NCBI RefSeq assembly: GCF_001499995.1
Contig: NZ_LQIU01000001.1
Span: forward strand, 248,001-312,000
Source of the DNA: Mycobacterium sp. IS-1496
GTDB lineage: Bacteria; Actinomycetota; Actinomycetes; Mycobacteriales; Mycobacteriaceae
Reading direction: 5' to 3'
DNA length: 64,000 nt
Shown: piece by piece, positions 56,011-64,000 of the stretch
Numbering within the stretch: the stretch's first letter is position 1
Layout: every line of letters begins with the position of its first letter
Program-made: the position numbers and the translations under genes
Notes under the pieces: model-generated
Told to the model about the DNA's origin: nothing
Database searches by the model: none
The model's input: only the letters and a program-made list of their open reading frames with translations

Positions 56011-57576
56011 ATGCAAGGATCTGCCGGGGGGAGCGACGCATGGATTCATCCGCGGAGGCGGCGGGCGATGCCGCCCAGTAGTCAAGTCACGGTCCCGGTA
56101 CAGCGGGCTGCCGCACTGTCGGTGCGCAGCCGCGTTCCGGCGGCGCCGCGCTTCATCGAGGGATTACGCAAGGAGTCCGGGTACATCGCGCTCACCATCG
56201 CTCTCGACATATGGGCGGCCTGTTGGGCCGTGGTGCTGGCGCACCTCTGGATCGGCGAGCTGTCGGACAACCGCCACGTCCTGCTGTACTCGTGGGCCTT
56301 CGTGCCGATCCTCGTCGTCGTGCTCGCGACGCGGTCGCTGTACAAGCGGAAGTTGAACCGCAGCTTCCTCGACGAGATCGAACCGGTGGAGACGGCGGTC
56401 GCGGTGTCGGCGCTCGCGACGCTGACGATCATCGTGCTGCGGGTGCCCGCCCTGCAGGAGGGTCAGCAGGTCATGGCCCACGTCCGCCCCAGCGACGTGA
56501 TGATCCGGATCTGGTTGTGCGCGGCGATCCTGGTGCCCGTGGTCCGGCTGATGAGATCGGTCACGCAGCGCTATCTGCGGCGCAAGTACCGTTTCGGCGC
56601 GCCTGCCCTGATCGTCGGTTCCGGCCCGATCACCAACCAGATCATCACGCGGATGGCTCAGGTGCCCGACTACGGGCTGCGCCCGGTCGGCGTGCTCGAC
56701 GACACGCGTCCCACTGATGCCGAGCTGGTCGACGTGCCCTACCTGGGCACCGTCGACAACTTCGAGAACGCCGTGCGCGCAACAGGAGCCGAAGACCTCA
56801 TCATCGCGCCGTCCGCGGTTCCCGGCGATCAGCTGTCGCGCTGCGCGCAGCTGGCCCAGCGGCGGGGCATGCGGGTGCGCGTGGTGCCCCGGTTGATGGA
56901 CGTCGTCAACGGCAACGCCCGCATCGAACACCTGGGCGGGGTTCCGCTGATGGTGCTCAGCCCGGTCGACACCAAGGGTTGGCAGTTCGCCTTCAAGTAC
57001 GGCCTCGGCCGGACGATCGCCGCCCTGGGCGTGCTACTCATCTCGCCCCTGTTGGTCGGGCTCGCGATCGCGGTCAAGCTGAGCTCGCCGGGGCCGATCT
57101 TCTTCCGCCAACCCCGTGTCGGGCGCGACGGCGTCGTCTTCGACTGCCTGAAGTTCCGCAGCATGCGGCCCGCCCCGGCCGGCGCCACCTTCGAGCTGAA
57201 GGACGGGGCGGCGCCCGGAGGGGTGGAGGGTGACGACCGGCGCACCAAGATCGGCAAGTTCATGCGCAAGACGTCGCTGGACGAACTGCCCCAGCTGCTC
57301 AACGTCGTGAAGGGCGACATGACCCTGGTTGGTCCGCGTCCCGAGCGCCCGGAGTTCGTCGAGTTGTTCGAGATGCACGTGCGCCGCTACGGCGAGCGGC
57401 ACCGGGTGAAGGCCGGCATCACGGGCTGGTCCCAGGTGCACGGCCTTCGGGGGCAGACCTCGATCGCCGATCGCGCCGAATTCGACAACTACTACATCGA
57501 GAACTGGTCGCTGCTGCTGGACTTCAAGATCTTGATCCTGACGGTTTTGGCGGTGCTCCGTCCAACTGAAGAATGA
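56011..57576 (+). CDS. Polyprenyl-phosphate glycosylphosphotransferase (WcaJ/WbaP-like)
   Basis: A 521-residue initiating enzyme that transfers a sugar-1-phosphate to polyprenyl phosphate. Four N-terminal membrane helices (residues about 60-180) precede a Rossmann-like CoA_binding_3 domain (GAPALIVGSGPITNQIITRM). One more membrane segment (ALGVLLISPLLVGLAIAVKL) leads into the bacterial sugar-transferase catalytic domain, with SSPGPIFFRQPRVGRDG, FDCLKFRSM, KTSLDELPQLLNVVKGDMTL, VGPRPERPEF and VKAGITGWSQVHGLRG. All family motifs are intact. ATG 56011 is used; ATG 56068 has GGAGG upstream and is possible. It acts before the GT4 enzymes. Confidence 0.9.
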   Translation: MQGSAGGSDAWIHPRRRRAMPPSSQVTVPVQRAAALSVRSRVPAAPRFIEGLRKESGYIALTIALDIWAACWAVVLAHLWIGELSDNRHVLLYSWAFVPILVVVLATRSLYKRKLNRSFLDEIEPVETAVAVSALATLTIIVLRVPALQEGQQVMAHVRPSDVMIRIWLCAAILVPVVRLMRSVTQRYLRRKYRFGAPALIVGSGPITNQIITRMAQVPDYGLRPVGVLDDTRPTDAELVDVPYLGTVDNFENAVRATGAEDLIIAPSAVPGDQLSRCAQLAQRRGMRVRVVPRLMDVVNGNARIEHLGGVPLMVLSPVDTKGWQFAFKYGLGRTIAALGVLLISPLLVGLAIAVKLSSPGPIFFRQPRVGRDGVVFDCLKFRSMRPAPAGATFELKDGAAPGGVEGDDRRTKIGKFMRKTSLDELPQLLNVVKGDMTLVGPRPERPEFVELFEMHVRRYGERHRVKAGITGWSQVHGLRGQTSIADRAEFDNYYIENWSLLLDFKILILTVLAVLRPTEE

Positions 57577-57599
57577 GTTATTCGCGAAGCAAATTCCGC

Positions 57600-57605
57600 T
57601 ACACT
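57600..57605 (+). promoter_or_regulatory. -10 hexamer of a leaderless promoter for the cis-prenyltransferase gene
   Basis: TACACT (TANNNT) ends six bases before GTG 57612, in a locally AT-rich stretch (GAATGAGTTATTCGCG...). Transcription starting on the GTG is likely. The prenyltransferase gene may thus have its own promoter beyond read-through from the transferase gene. Confidence 0.45.
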
Positions 57606-57611
57606 CAATAA

Positions 57612-58277
57612 GTGCACTTATTGCCGCCGGGGGGGCCGGCGCACGTCGGATTGATTCCGGATGGATTGCGGCGTTGGGCCGACGCCAATGGCACCACCCT
57701 GACTGACGCATATCGACGCGGAGCGCACAAAGTCGTCGACATTCTCCTGGCCCTACAGGAACAAGGTGTACGAACCGTGTCCGTGTACAACCTGAGCCGC
57801 GCAAATCTGGCGCGACGCGACGACGAACTGGATGCTGTGTATTCGGCGTCGACGCATTTCCTCAGCACACTGATACCGGCGAACTTCGATCGCGCGATCT
57901 GTGGTGTGCGGATCCACGGCGATCTCGATTCGCTCCCACCCGAATACGTCGCCGCCGCCCGCGCGGTGGAGCACACGATGACCGGGGGGGAATTCCGGAT
58001 CAACATCCTCGCCGCCTATGACGCGGGCGACGAACTGCGGGCCGCCCACCGGCGGGCTCAACAGGACGGCGGTGACATCGCCGCCGCGCTCGAGATCGGC
58101 GAGGTGGACCTGGTGATCCGCACGACGCCCGAGCCGTTGCTCAGCGGGTTCCTGCCGCTGCAGAGCCAGTACGCCCAGCTGCAGTTCCTGACCACGCCCC
58201 TCAACGATTTGCAGCGGCGCCACATCGACGAGTTGATCGCCGAGTACCGGCGGCTGCCGCAGCGGCGTGGACGTTAA
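57612..58277 (+). CDS. Divergent cis-prenyltransferase (undecaprenyl-diphosphate-synthase family)
   Basis: A 221-residue protein with the UppS-family framework: HVGLIPDGLRRWADANG near residues 11-27 (the catalytic Asp and the RW are kept), S-x-x-N-x-x-R in LSRANLAR, VRIHGDLDSLP, and DLVIRTTPEPLLSGF near 168-182. Several near-invariant residues are changed: the N-G after DG is L-R, the second Arg of the RT-x-x-E-x-R block is Leu, and the Mg-binding Glu of AYAELYF is Gln (QYAQLQF). It may make a special-length prenyl carrier for this locus or be a non-catalytic partner. It is followed at once by the FAD gene. Confidence 0.8.
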   Translation: MHLLPPGGPAHVGLIPDGLRRWADANGTTLTDAYRRGAHKVVDILLALQEQGVRTVSVYNLSRANLARRDDELDAVYSASTHFLSTLIPANFDRAICGVRIHGDLDSLPPEYVAAARAVEHTMTGGEFRINILAAYDAGDELRAAHRRAQQDGGDIAAALEIGEVDLVIRTTPEPLLSGFLPLQSQYAQLQFLTTPLNDLQRRHIDELIAEYRRLPQRRGR

Positions 58278-58281
58278 GGCC

Positions 58282-59673
58282 ATGGAGCACAGCAGGACTC
58301 CGCTGATCATCGGCGCCGGTCCCGCCGGGCTCACCGCTGCGCTCGAACTCGTCAACCGCGGGGTCACGCCGCGGGTCTACGAGGCGTCGGGAGACGTCGG
58401 CGGGCTGGCCCGCACCCCGCGTCGAGGTGACTGGCGCGTCGACCCCGGCGGGCACCGGTTCTTCACCAGAAGCGAAGCCGTCCTTAATGTCTGGAGGTCC
58501 CTGCTGCCCGCCGACCAGTGGGTAGCGGTCGCTCGACGCTCCGCGATGCTGGTGCAGGGTCAACGGGTGAGGTACCCGCTCATCGGCCGGGATCTCCTCA
58601 CCCAGCTGGGCATCCGGAGCGGACTGCGCGGCGTCGGTGACCTGCTGCGGTCCAGGCTGAAACGGGTGGGGCGCCGCGGGTTCGGGTCCGAGAGCTTCGA
58701 AGACTGGGGGACACGCGAATTCGGTCGCCACTGGTACACCCTGTTCTTCGACGGCTACGTCCGCAAGACCTGGCTCGCCGATCCGGCCGACCTGACGAGT
58801 GACTGGGCGAACCAACGCATCCGGCCGATCCGCTGGCGCAGGGCAGGCGACTTCGCCGCGCGGGACGTCTTCCGGTATCCACGCCTCGGGCCCGGTCAGC
58901 TCTGGGAGGCCGCGGCGGCGGTGCTCGCCGACCGCGGAGTGGTCACGTCGCTGAACTCGCCCGTGGTCAAGGTGGGTCGCCGCGGCCGGACGTGGACCAT
59001 CGAACTGCAGAACGGCGACACGGCCTCCGGTGACGCGGTGTTCTCCAGCATGCCGCTGCAATCACTCGTCGATGCCCTGGAACCCGCTGCGCCACAACAT
59101 GTTCGGGCGGCTTCGGCGGCCCTGAAGCACCGGGCTCTGATCACGGTCGGCGTCGCCCTCCGCAATCGTGTCGACCTGCCCTACAACTGGATCTACACCC
59201 CGAGCGGACACATGCGGGTGGGTCGCATCCAGAACTACAGCCGGTGGTCTCCGGCGCTGGCTCCGGCGAACTGGGGCGGCACGTACCTCGGCCTGGAGTA
59301 CTTCACCAACACCGACGGTGACCTCTGGCGGGCCGACGACGACGCCATGGCGGCGATCGTCGATAAGGATCTTCGTGCGCTCGGGGTCGGTGCCTGCGCG
59401 GTGGAGCATGTCATGGTGGTCCGTTCGCAATACGCCTACCCTGTCTACGATTCCGCCCGGGAGACGAGTGTGGCGCTGATCCGCGACTTCCTGCACCGGC
59501 ACCACCCATCGCTTCGGCCGATCGGGCGCAACGGCATGCACCACTACGACAACCAGGACCACGCGATGCTGAGCGCGATGCAGAGCGTCGCCCGTTACTT
59601 CGGCGACGACGTCGACCCGTGGCAGGTGAACACGGACCTGCGCTATCAGGAGTCCGGACTGCTAAGCATGTGA
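58282..59673 (+). CDS. FAD-dependent oxidoreductase, UGM/amine-oxidase-like
   Basis: A 463-residue flavoprotein. The dinucleotide site is LIIGAGPAGLTAALELVNRG near residue 8, followed by GGLARTP and VDPGGHRFFTRSEAV, a block seen in UDP-galactopyranose mutase-like and protoporphyrinogen oxidase-like FAD proteins of polysaccharide loci. The C-terminal FAD contact is FGDDVDPWQVNTDLRYQESG. The substrate is probably a nucleotide sugar or a glycan intermediate. ATG 58282, four bases after the prenyltransferase stop, was chosen over GTG 58267. The 3' end overlaps the convergent beta-helix gene by 28 bases. Confidence 0.82.
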   Translation: MEHSRTPLIIGAGPAGLTAALELVNRGVTPRVYEASGDVGGLARTPRRGDWRVDPGGHRFFTRSEAVLNVWRSLLPADQWVAVARRSAMLVQGQRVRYPLIGRDLLTQLGIRSGLRGVGDLLRSRLKRVGRRGFGSESFEDWGTREFGRHWYTLFFDGYVRKTWLADPADLTSDWANQRIRPIRWRRAGDFAARDVFRYPRLGPGQLWEAAAAVLADRGVVTSLNSPVVKVGRRGRTWTIELQNGDTASGDAVFSSMPLQSLVDALEPAAPQHVRAASAALKHRALITVGVALRNRVDLPYNWIYTPSGHMRVGRIQNYSRWSPALAPANWGGTYLGLEYFTNTDGDLWRADDDAMAAIVDKDLRALGVGACAVEHVMVVRSQYAYPVYDSARETSVALIRDFLHRHHPSLRPIGRNGMHHYDNQDHAMLSAMQSVARYFGDDVDPWQVNTDLRYQESGLLSM

Positions 59674-62171
59674 GCGGCGGGGGCGGTATCGCCCCACGAA
59701 GCCGCTCGCCACAGCGGCGTCGCCTCACCCTGGTGCAGCCAGGTGGCGTTGATGTACCACTCGACCGGGCCGTACGGACCGCCCTGGATCACGATGTCCG
59801 AAGCGGTCGCGTCACGACCGCTGACGTAGGTGACGTTCTCGATGCGCACACCGTCACCGGCGATGTCCTGATCGGGGTTACCGCCCCCGAGTTCGACCGC
59901 CCACCAAGAGGATCCGATGTGGTCGTCGGTGGTGACCTCGATGTTCGCCACGTCGAGGTCGTCGACCTGCAGGAGTCGCACACCCCAGCCCGCACCGGTG
60001 CCTCGGCCGGGCAGGTAGGCCCCGATGGTGTCGAACGACGCACTTCTCACCCGGAAGAGTTCGACGCCCGCGCCGTGCGCGCCGTAGGAGGCGATGTCGC
60101 CGACCTCCAGACCGGCGATGTCCTGGATGAGGATCCGGCCCGGCCCCTCCAGGATCAGGCCGTCGATGGTGAGATTCGACGACGGCAGATCCGCGACGCC
60201 GTACTGACCACGGATCTGCGACGCGCCCAGCACGTTGATGTCACTGGCGTGGACCGACACCAGCCGCACATTGTCGATCACCGAGTCCCGAAGCGATGCG
60301 AGCAGTATCCCGCCGTTGCCGCCTCCGAGTGGTCCGACGTCGGCGTCGACCTCGGCGTAGATGTCGCGCAGCGTCAGGCCGGCGAATGCACTCGTGGTCG
60401 TCGACGGCGTTTCGACGGCGATGGACCAGTTGCGCGCGTTGTGGATGGTGACGTCGCTGATGCTCAGACCAGAGAAGTCCCACCACATGGACGCCTCGGT
60501 GCCGTCGATGTTGTTGGTGGCGAGGACGATTCCGGTCTGCACGCCGTCGATGGTGACGTGCGAGATGTCGATGTCGCGCGACGCGAGGCTCGTCCAGTCA
60601 CCGGGGCCCGTGGCCTTCGCCGAGTTGACCTGCAGGCCGAACTCCTTGCCGCTCACGGTGACGTCGGTGATGGTGATGTCGTAGCCACCCTGCACGCGTA
60701 CACCGCTGGCGGCCCCGCCGGTGACGGTGATGTTCGTGGCCACCGAGCCGCCGTTGTTCCACTCGCCGAGCCCGGGCTGATTGAACGGGCCGTCGCCGGG
60801 GCCGTATGTCCGCGGCAGGGTCGGGTCGTAATAGGTGACGAACGCCAGGCCGTCGTCGCCGGTGTCCTGAGCGGTCAGGCCGGTCACGGTGACCCGGCGG
60901 TTCGCGTTGAAGTGCAACCCGTCGGCCAGGGTGCCGATGGCGGTGAAGTTCGTGACCGTCACGTCCGAGGCGCCCATGAAGACCGCTCCGGTCTGCGGCG
61001 CGTTGATCACCGTGGCATTGACCAGCGAGACGTTCGACACCGTTCCGGTCGATCCGGTCCAGCCCGGCGGGGGAGCGGTGTCCGACGCCCACCCGAGGAT
61101 CGAGAAGCCGTCACCGAAGCTGCGCGCCGACGGTCGGGTCTTCCACTCGATCGTCGCGTTGAGGACTGTCACGTTCGATGCCGAGCCCTCGACGCGGATG
61201 CCGTGGCTGGTGCCGTGCCCGTTGGCGTCGAGGTTGTCCATCAGCAACCGGGCGCCCGGGGCGAACTCCACGGTGACGTCGGACAGTCCCTTGAGCAGGA
61301 CCGCGGCGTTGCCGGTGGGATTCTGTTGCGCGAACCGGTACGTGCCCTCGGGGAAGTACAGGCGCTGTCCCGACGTCAGCGCGGCCTCGGCGGCCTTGAT
61401 GGCCGCCGAATCGTCGGTGATCCCGTCGCCGACCGCTCCGTAGTCCTTGACGTTGACGGTCGTGACCGGTGTGGACGTCGACGATGTCGACGTCGACGTG
61501 GTCTGCCGGACGGCCGTCGTCGTGGTGGGCGTCGCGCCGAAGAACTGGCGGCGCGCCCACGCCAGCACCGCCCACATGGCGGGGGATTCCACCGGGGCGG
61601 GGGCGCCGCCGAACCCGAAAGCACTCGCCAGCGCGGTGACGATGCCTTGCCGCGCCGCGGGTTCCTCAGTGGGTGCGAGGGCAGGCGGGGGTGCGGCGAC
61701 CTCGGGTTCAGGGTCAAGCTGTGGCTCCGACAGCTGCGCAGGACGTTCGGCCGCGGGCTCCTCGACGACGGGTGCCGGGTCGTCCTCGTCGACGACCTCG
61801 GCGGGGAAATCGACGACGACCTCGTCGTCGGTGGGTTCCTCGTCAGCGGGTTCGGGCTCATCCTCATGTGAGCCGCCGCGGATTGGTTCCTCGTCGGCAT
61901 CATCGGCGGCGAGTTCTTCGTCGAGACCGTCGTCGAGCGATCCGTCGTCCGGGGTGTCGTCCTGGGTGTCGACTTCTTCGTCGGCCTCGTCGATCTCGTC
62001 GACCTCGTCGGTCAGCTCCGCCGGTTGCGTGTCTCCGGGTGCGTCGGCGGATACGTCCGCCCCCGGTGAATCGGGCGCGGGCTCATCCGCCGCCGCCACC
62101 CCCGGCGAGAGGAACAGCCCGATGCCGACCGCCAACGCCGCACCGTGCATCCAGCATGCCTGAATACCCAC
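59646..62171 (-). CDS. Exported right-handed beta-helix protein with acidic and Thr-rich stalk
   Basis: An 841-residue protein. Signal peptide: ALAVGIGLFLSPGVAAA, cut near residue 28. Residues 29-150 are extremely Asp/Glu-rich, 150-175 Pro/Ala-rich, and near 217-240 a Thr/Ser run (TPTTTTAVRQTTSTSTSSTS) that could be O-mannosylated. The catalytic-type domain starts near 245 with YGAVGDGITDDSAAIKAAEA (pectate_lyase_3) and forms a long beta-helix to the end. It is clearly paralogous to the lipoprotein at 52352-53938 (shared FPxGTYRFAQ, LLMDNL, TGDDGLAFVTYY). GTG 62171 was used; ATG 62150 is possible. A role in trimming the locus's own polysaccharide is inferred. Confidence 0.82.
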   Translation of the reverse strand: MGIQACWMHGAALAVGIGLFLSPGVAAADEPAPDSPGADVSADAPGDTQPAELTDEVDEIDEADEEVDTQDDTPDDGSLDDGLDEELAADDADEEPIRGGSHEDEPEPADEEPTDDEVVVDFPAEVVDEDDPAPVVEEPAAERPAQLSEPQLDPEPEVAAPPPALAPTEEPAARQGIVTALASAFGFGGAPAPVESPAMWAVLAWARRQFFGATPTTTTAVRQTTSTSTSSTSTPVTTVNVKDYGAVGDGITDDSAAIKAAEAALTSGQRLYFPEGTYRFAQQNPTGNAAVLLKGLSDVTVEFAPGARLLMDNLDANGHGTSHGIRVEGSASNVTVLNATIEWKTRPSARSFGDGFSILGWASDTAPPPGWTGSTGTVSNVSLVNATVINAPQTGAVFMGASDVTVTNFTAIGTLADGLHFNANRRVTVTGLTAQDTGDDGLAFVTYYDPTLPRTYGPGDGPFNQPGLGEWNNGGSVATNITVTGGAASGVRVQGGYDITITDVTVSGKEFGLQVNSAKATGPGDWTSLASRDIDISHVTIDGVQTGIVLATNNIDGTEASMWWDFSGLSISDVTIHNARNWSIAVETPSTTTSAFAGLTLRDIYAEVDADVGPLGGGNGGILLASLRDSVIDNVRLVSVHASDINVLGASQIRGQYGVADLPSSNLTIDGLILEGPGRILIQDIAGLEVGDIASYGAHGAGVELFRVRSASFDTIGAYLPGRGTGAGWGVRLLQVDDLDVANIEVTTDDHIGSSWWAVELGGGNPDQDIAGDGVRIENVTYVSGRDATASDIVIQGGPYGPVEWYINATWLHQGEATPLWRAASWGDTAPAAHMLSSPDS

Positions 62172-62470
62172 CGTGGCGCCCCCCGCGATTTGTCACCCGC
62201 GTCAAACCGGATTTCACCAGGGTATATGCGTCGCACAAAATTTGAAATAGCAAGTGTCTTCGAGTGGGGTGGTTCGGGCGCGACGGTGTCGAAGATGGCG
62301 GCAGCGTCACCCCCGGGGGCTCACCACCTGCCCGCGCACGTGGTGCCGCTGCACGGTGAGAACGGAAGCGGCCCACTCTGCCAACGGGCGCTGGACGACT
62401 TAGGTCCGCCATCGCGTCGAGCGGCCCTGGGACTTGCCGAAGGAGCGCGGTGTCGGATCGCTGAGCTGCT
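62172..62470. other. Intergenic region with the promoter of the beta-helix gene
   Basis: This stretch of 299 bases has no convincing gene. Next to the beta-helix start lies an AT-rich patch (GTATATGCGTCGCACAAAATTTGAAATAGC near 62221-62250), where a minus-strand TACCCT hexamer could be a -10. The remainder toward 62470 is GC-rich, has a weak plus-strand open frame with no ribosome site or homology that I recognise, and may be decayed sequence. Confidence 0.5.
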
Positions 62471-64000
62471 CTACAGAACGTCTGGGTCAACCGGGACGAT
62501 GCGCACCGCAGTGACGGTCCCGTCTGCATAGTTGCTGATGTAGAGGTTCTTTCCGTCCGGGCTGATGCCGACGATGCTGGGATCCAGACCCGGCTGAGCC
62601 GGATCGCCATACGGGATGGTTTCGAGCACTTCGTTGGCAACGGTGTCGATCACGACGATGTTGCCGTCGCCGGCGGCGACGACATATGCGAGGCTGCCGT
62701 CGGGGCTCAGGGCAACGGTGAGTGCCCCAGTCCCGACTGGGATGCCGTCCGGCTCAGGCGTGCTCGGGTCGACGTCGACCAGAACCGGGGTGCCGCTGGC
62801 GAGGTCGACGATCATCAGAGAGCTCGGCGCGGGGGGCTTCGACGAGTCGTTCGGGTCGAAGCCGTACTGAACCGGGACATACAGCCGCTTGCCGTCGGTG
62901 GCCAGGATGCCCGGGTACCCTTCGCCCAGCGGCAACGGTTGGCCGACCACCGTGTTCGTCACCGGGTCGATGGCAATGATGTCTCCGGTTATCACGGTGC
63001 CAACTGGCTCGCCCTGTCCGTCGAGCACATAACTTGTGCGTACCCGGTCCAGGTACAGGATTCCGTCTTCGCCGAAGCCGCCGCTGAACGCGCTGTAGTA
63101 GTCGGGATATGGACCGCTTGGAGTCGGTCCAACCGGGATACCCTGCACAAACTCGGCGGCGGGATCCAGGTCGATCACCTGGTTGTAGGTTGGGCTGTTC
63201 GGATCGATGTCGACGACGTAGACCTCGCCCCCATAAGTGGTCACGTACAACGTTTTCCCATCGGGACTGACGATCGGTGCCCAGCCGTTGCCCGGCACAT
63301 CGATCGTGGCCTCGAGCGAGTTGTCAGTGGTGTTGATGACCTCTACGCCGCGACCGATGGTCGCTGCGTACAGGCGATCGCCGCTCACCGCACCGAAGGT
63401 CGCTAACCCGCCCTGTCGGATGGGATCGATAATTTCCGGCGTACTCGGGTCCATGTCGAGCACGCGGTTGTACGTGGCAGGGTCGGCAGGATCAGCACCG
63501 ATCACCATTACCGAGCCATCCGAGAAGCTCAACACGTATGCATACTTGTCGGTGACGATGACGCCGGCCGGGTTGGGCCGGACGGGAATCGCCGCTTCGT
63601 CGACCTGCAGCGCCGCGCCCGGCGGTGCCCCCAGCGGCACCGAGATGTTCTCGCCGGCAGGTTCTTCGGCGGCTGCCAACGCGGTCGGGCCGACCGCCCG
63701 CAGGGCGAATGTCTGCACCGGTTGCTGCTGCACAGGCTGCGCCGGTGTTGCCGTGAGGTTGAGGGTGTAGTCGGTCGGTAGTCCGAGGGCTTGGCGGAGC
63801 TCCGCGGCTTGGGTGGGCTTGATCTCGGCGGTCCACTGACCGGTATCCGGGTCGAAATGTTCGGTGCCCGGAACCACCTGCCAGTAGCCAGACCGGGTAT
63901 CGGCGATGACCGACTCGTATGTGTTCGGTGTGAACTTCAGTTCGGTGGTGTAGGTTCCGCTGCCCGTCGGTGTGGGTTGCTCGACCACCAGCGGTCCATC
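62471..64000 (-). CDS. Beta-propeller (YncE/YVTN-like) protein, 5' end beyond the window
   Basis: At least 509 residues are visible. The frame stays open through the right edge, so the N-terminus is missing. The visible N-terminal part (TYTTELKFTPNTYESVIADT) looks like the end of a mycobacterial Ig-like/PKD cell-surface region. From about residue 150 on there are YVTN-type propeller blades: GWAPIVSPDGKTLYVTTYGG, LTVALSPDGSLAYVVAAGDG, NIVVIDTVANEVLETIPYGD and IVGISPDGKNLYISNYADGT. Such proteins are exported and bind surface polymers. It has the same strand as the beta-helix gene but a separate 299-base upstream gap. Confidence 0.8.
   Translation of the reverse strand, partial: DGPLVVEQPTPTGSGTYTTELKFTPNTYESVIADTRSGYWQVVPGTEHFDPDTGQWTAEIKPTQAAELRQALGLPTDYTLNLTATPAQPVQQQPVQTFALRAVGPTALAAAEEPAGENISVPLGAPPGAALQVDEAAIPVRPNPAGVIVTDKYAYVLSFSDGSVMVIGADPADPATYNRVLDMDPSTPEIIDPIRQGGLATFGAVSGDRLYAATIGRGVEVINTTDNSLEATIDVPGNGWAPIVSPDGKTLYVTTYGGEVYVVDIDPNSPTYNQVIDLDPAAEFVQGIPVGPTPSGPYPDYYSAFSGGFGEDGILYLDRVRTSYVLDGQGEPVGTVITGDIIAIDPVTNTVVGQPLPLGEGYPGILATDGKRLYVPVQYGFDPNDSSKPPAPSSLMIVDLASGTPVLVDVDPSTPEPDGIPVGTGALTVALSPDGSLAYVVAAGDGNIVVIDTVANEVLETIPYGDPAQPGLDPSIVGISPDGKNLYISNYADGTVTAVRIVPVDPDVL

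Noticed and set aside
59619-61871. Long plus-strand open frame (750 codons) opposite the acidic beta-helix gene
   Set aside because: It mirrors the beta-helix reading frame, has a composition typical of an antisense shadow and has no ribosome site; the minus-strand gene has a signal peptide and a recognisable fold.
62145-62531. Plus-strand open frame through the gap at 62172-62470
   Set aside because: It overlaps both flanking minus-strand genes, has no ribosome site and no familiar sequence; more likely chance or decayed DNA.

Overview
The window is high-GC actinobacterial DNA, and its gene content and order point to a fast-growing Mycobacterium (Mycolicibacterium). For long stretches the order follows the M. 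tuberculosis segment Rv2499c to Rv2463: MaoC-like dehydratase, citE-like lyase, bkdABC, echA14, a wax-ester/diacylglycerol acyltransferase, plsC, plsB2, ssbB, ettA, the large NAD-glutamate dehydrogenase, Rv2475c, Rv2474c, aglA, glbO, an HNH protein, ctaJ, Rv2468c, pepN, Rv2466c, rpiB, nei1 and lipP. Family names and this synteny come from recognition of the proteins and memory of the reference order, not from a database search.

Region by region: 1-4614 is a branched-chain amino acid (leucine) catabolic operon. 4616-10240 is an accessory block ending at a tRNA-Arg(UCU) gene. It holds an enoyl-CoA hydratase-like gene, a 13E12-family HNH gene under a composite SOS/PafBC-type promoter, and a dormancy-flavoured cluster (methyltransferase, RibD-C reductase, flavin reductase, PPOX-fold protein, tandem universal stress protein) with a DosR-like box in the divergent gap. 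10376-15905 is a tightly overlapping glycerolipid operon (tgs, plsC, plsB2). 15949-29900 carries a CopD/CtaG protein, SsbB, EttA, glutamate dehydrogenase, a thioesterase, alpha-glucosidase, truncated haemoglobin O, an HNH protein and the cytochrome oxidase subunit CtaJ. At 29910-30420 a compact 511-bp element with about 61-bp terminal inverted repeats and one HNH endonuclease gene fills the gap between two convergent core genes. 30427-34250 holds pepN, a DUF732 protein and the SigH-type Rv2466c orthologue. 34366-37629 inserts a fatty-acyl-CoA ligase and a two-gene operon of a fungal-type cytosine deaminase and a 2-oxoglutarate dioxygenase. rpiB, nei1, a CPA1 antiporter, a DUF1542-like protein, lipP and a molybdopterin oxidoreductase follow.

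From 45394 to the right edge is a surface-glycan locus: a BcsB-like membrane protein, a Wzz-type copolymerase fused to a degenerate tyrosine-kinase domain, two GT4 glycosyltransferases, a Wzx-like flippase, a Wzy-like polymerase, a polyprenyl-phosphate glycosylphosphotransferase, a highly divergent cis-prenyltransferase, an FAD/UGM-like oxidoreductase, two paralogous right-handed beta-helix (polysaccharide lyase/depolymerase-like) exported proteins, a GAF-domain sensor and the start of a beta-propeller protein. Together they look like a Wzx/Wzy-dependent exopolysaccharide pathway: initiation on a polyprenyl carrier, glycosyl transfer, flipping, polymerisation, length control and extracellular trimming. 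That is unusual for a mycobacterium and is the best candidate here for an undescribed system, together with the inverted-repeat HNH element.
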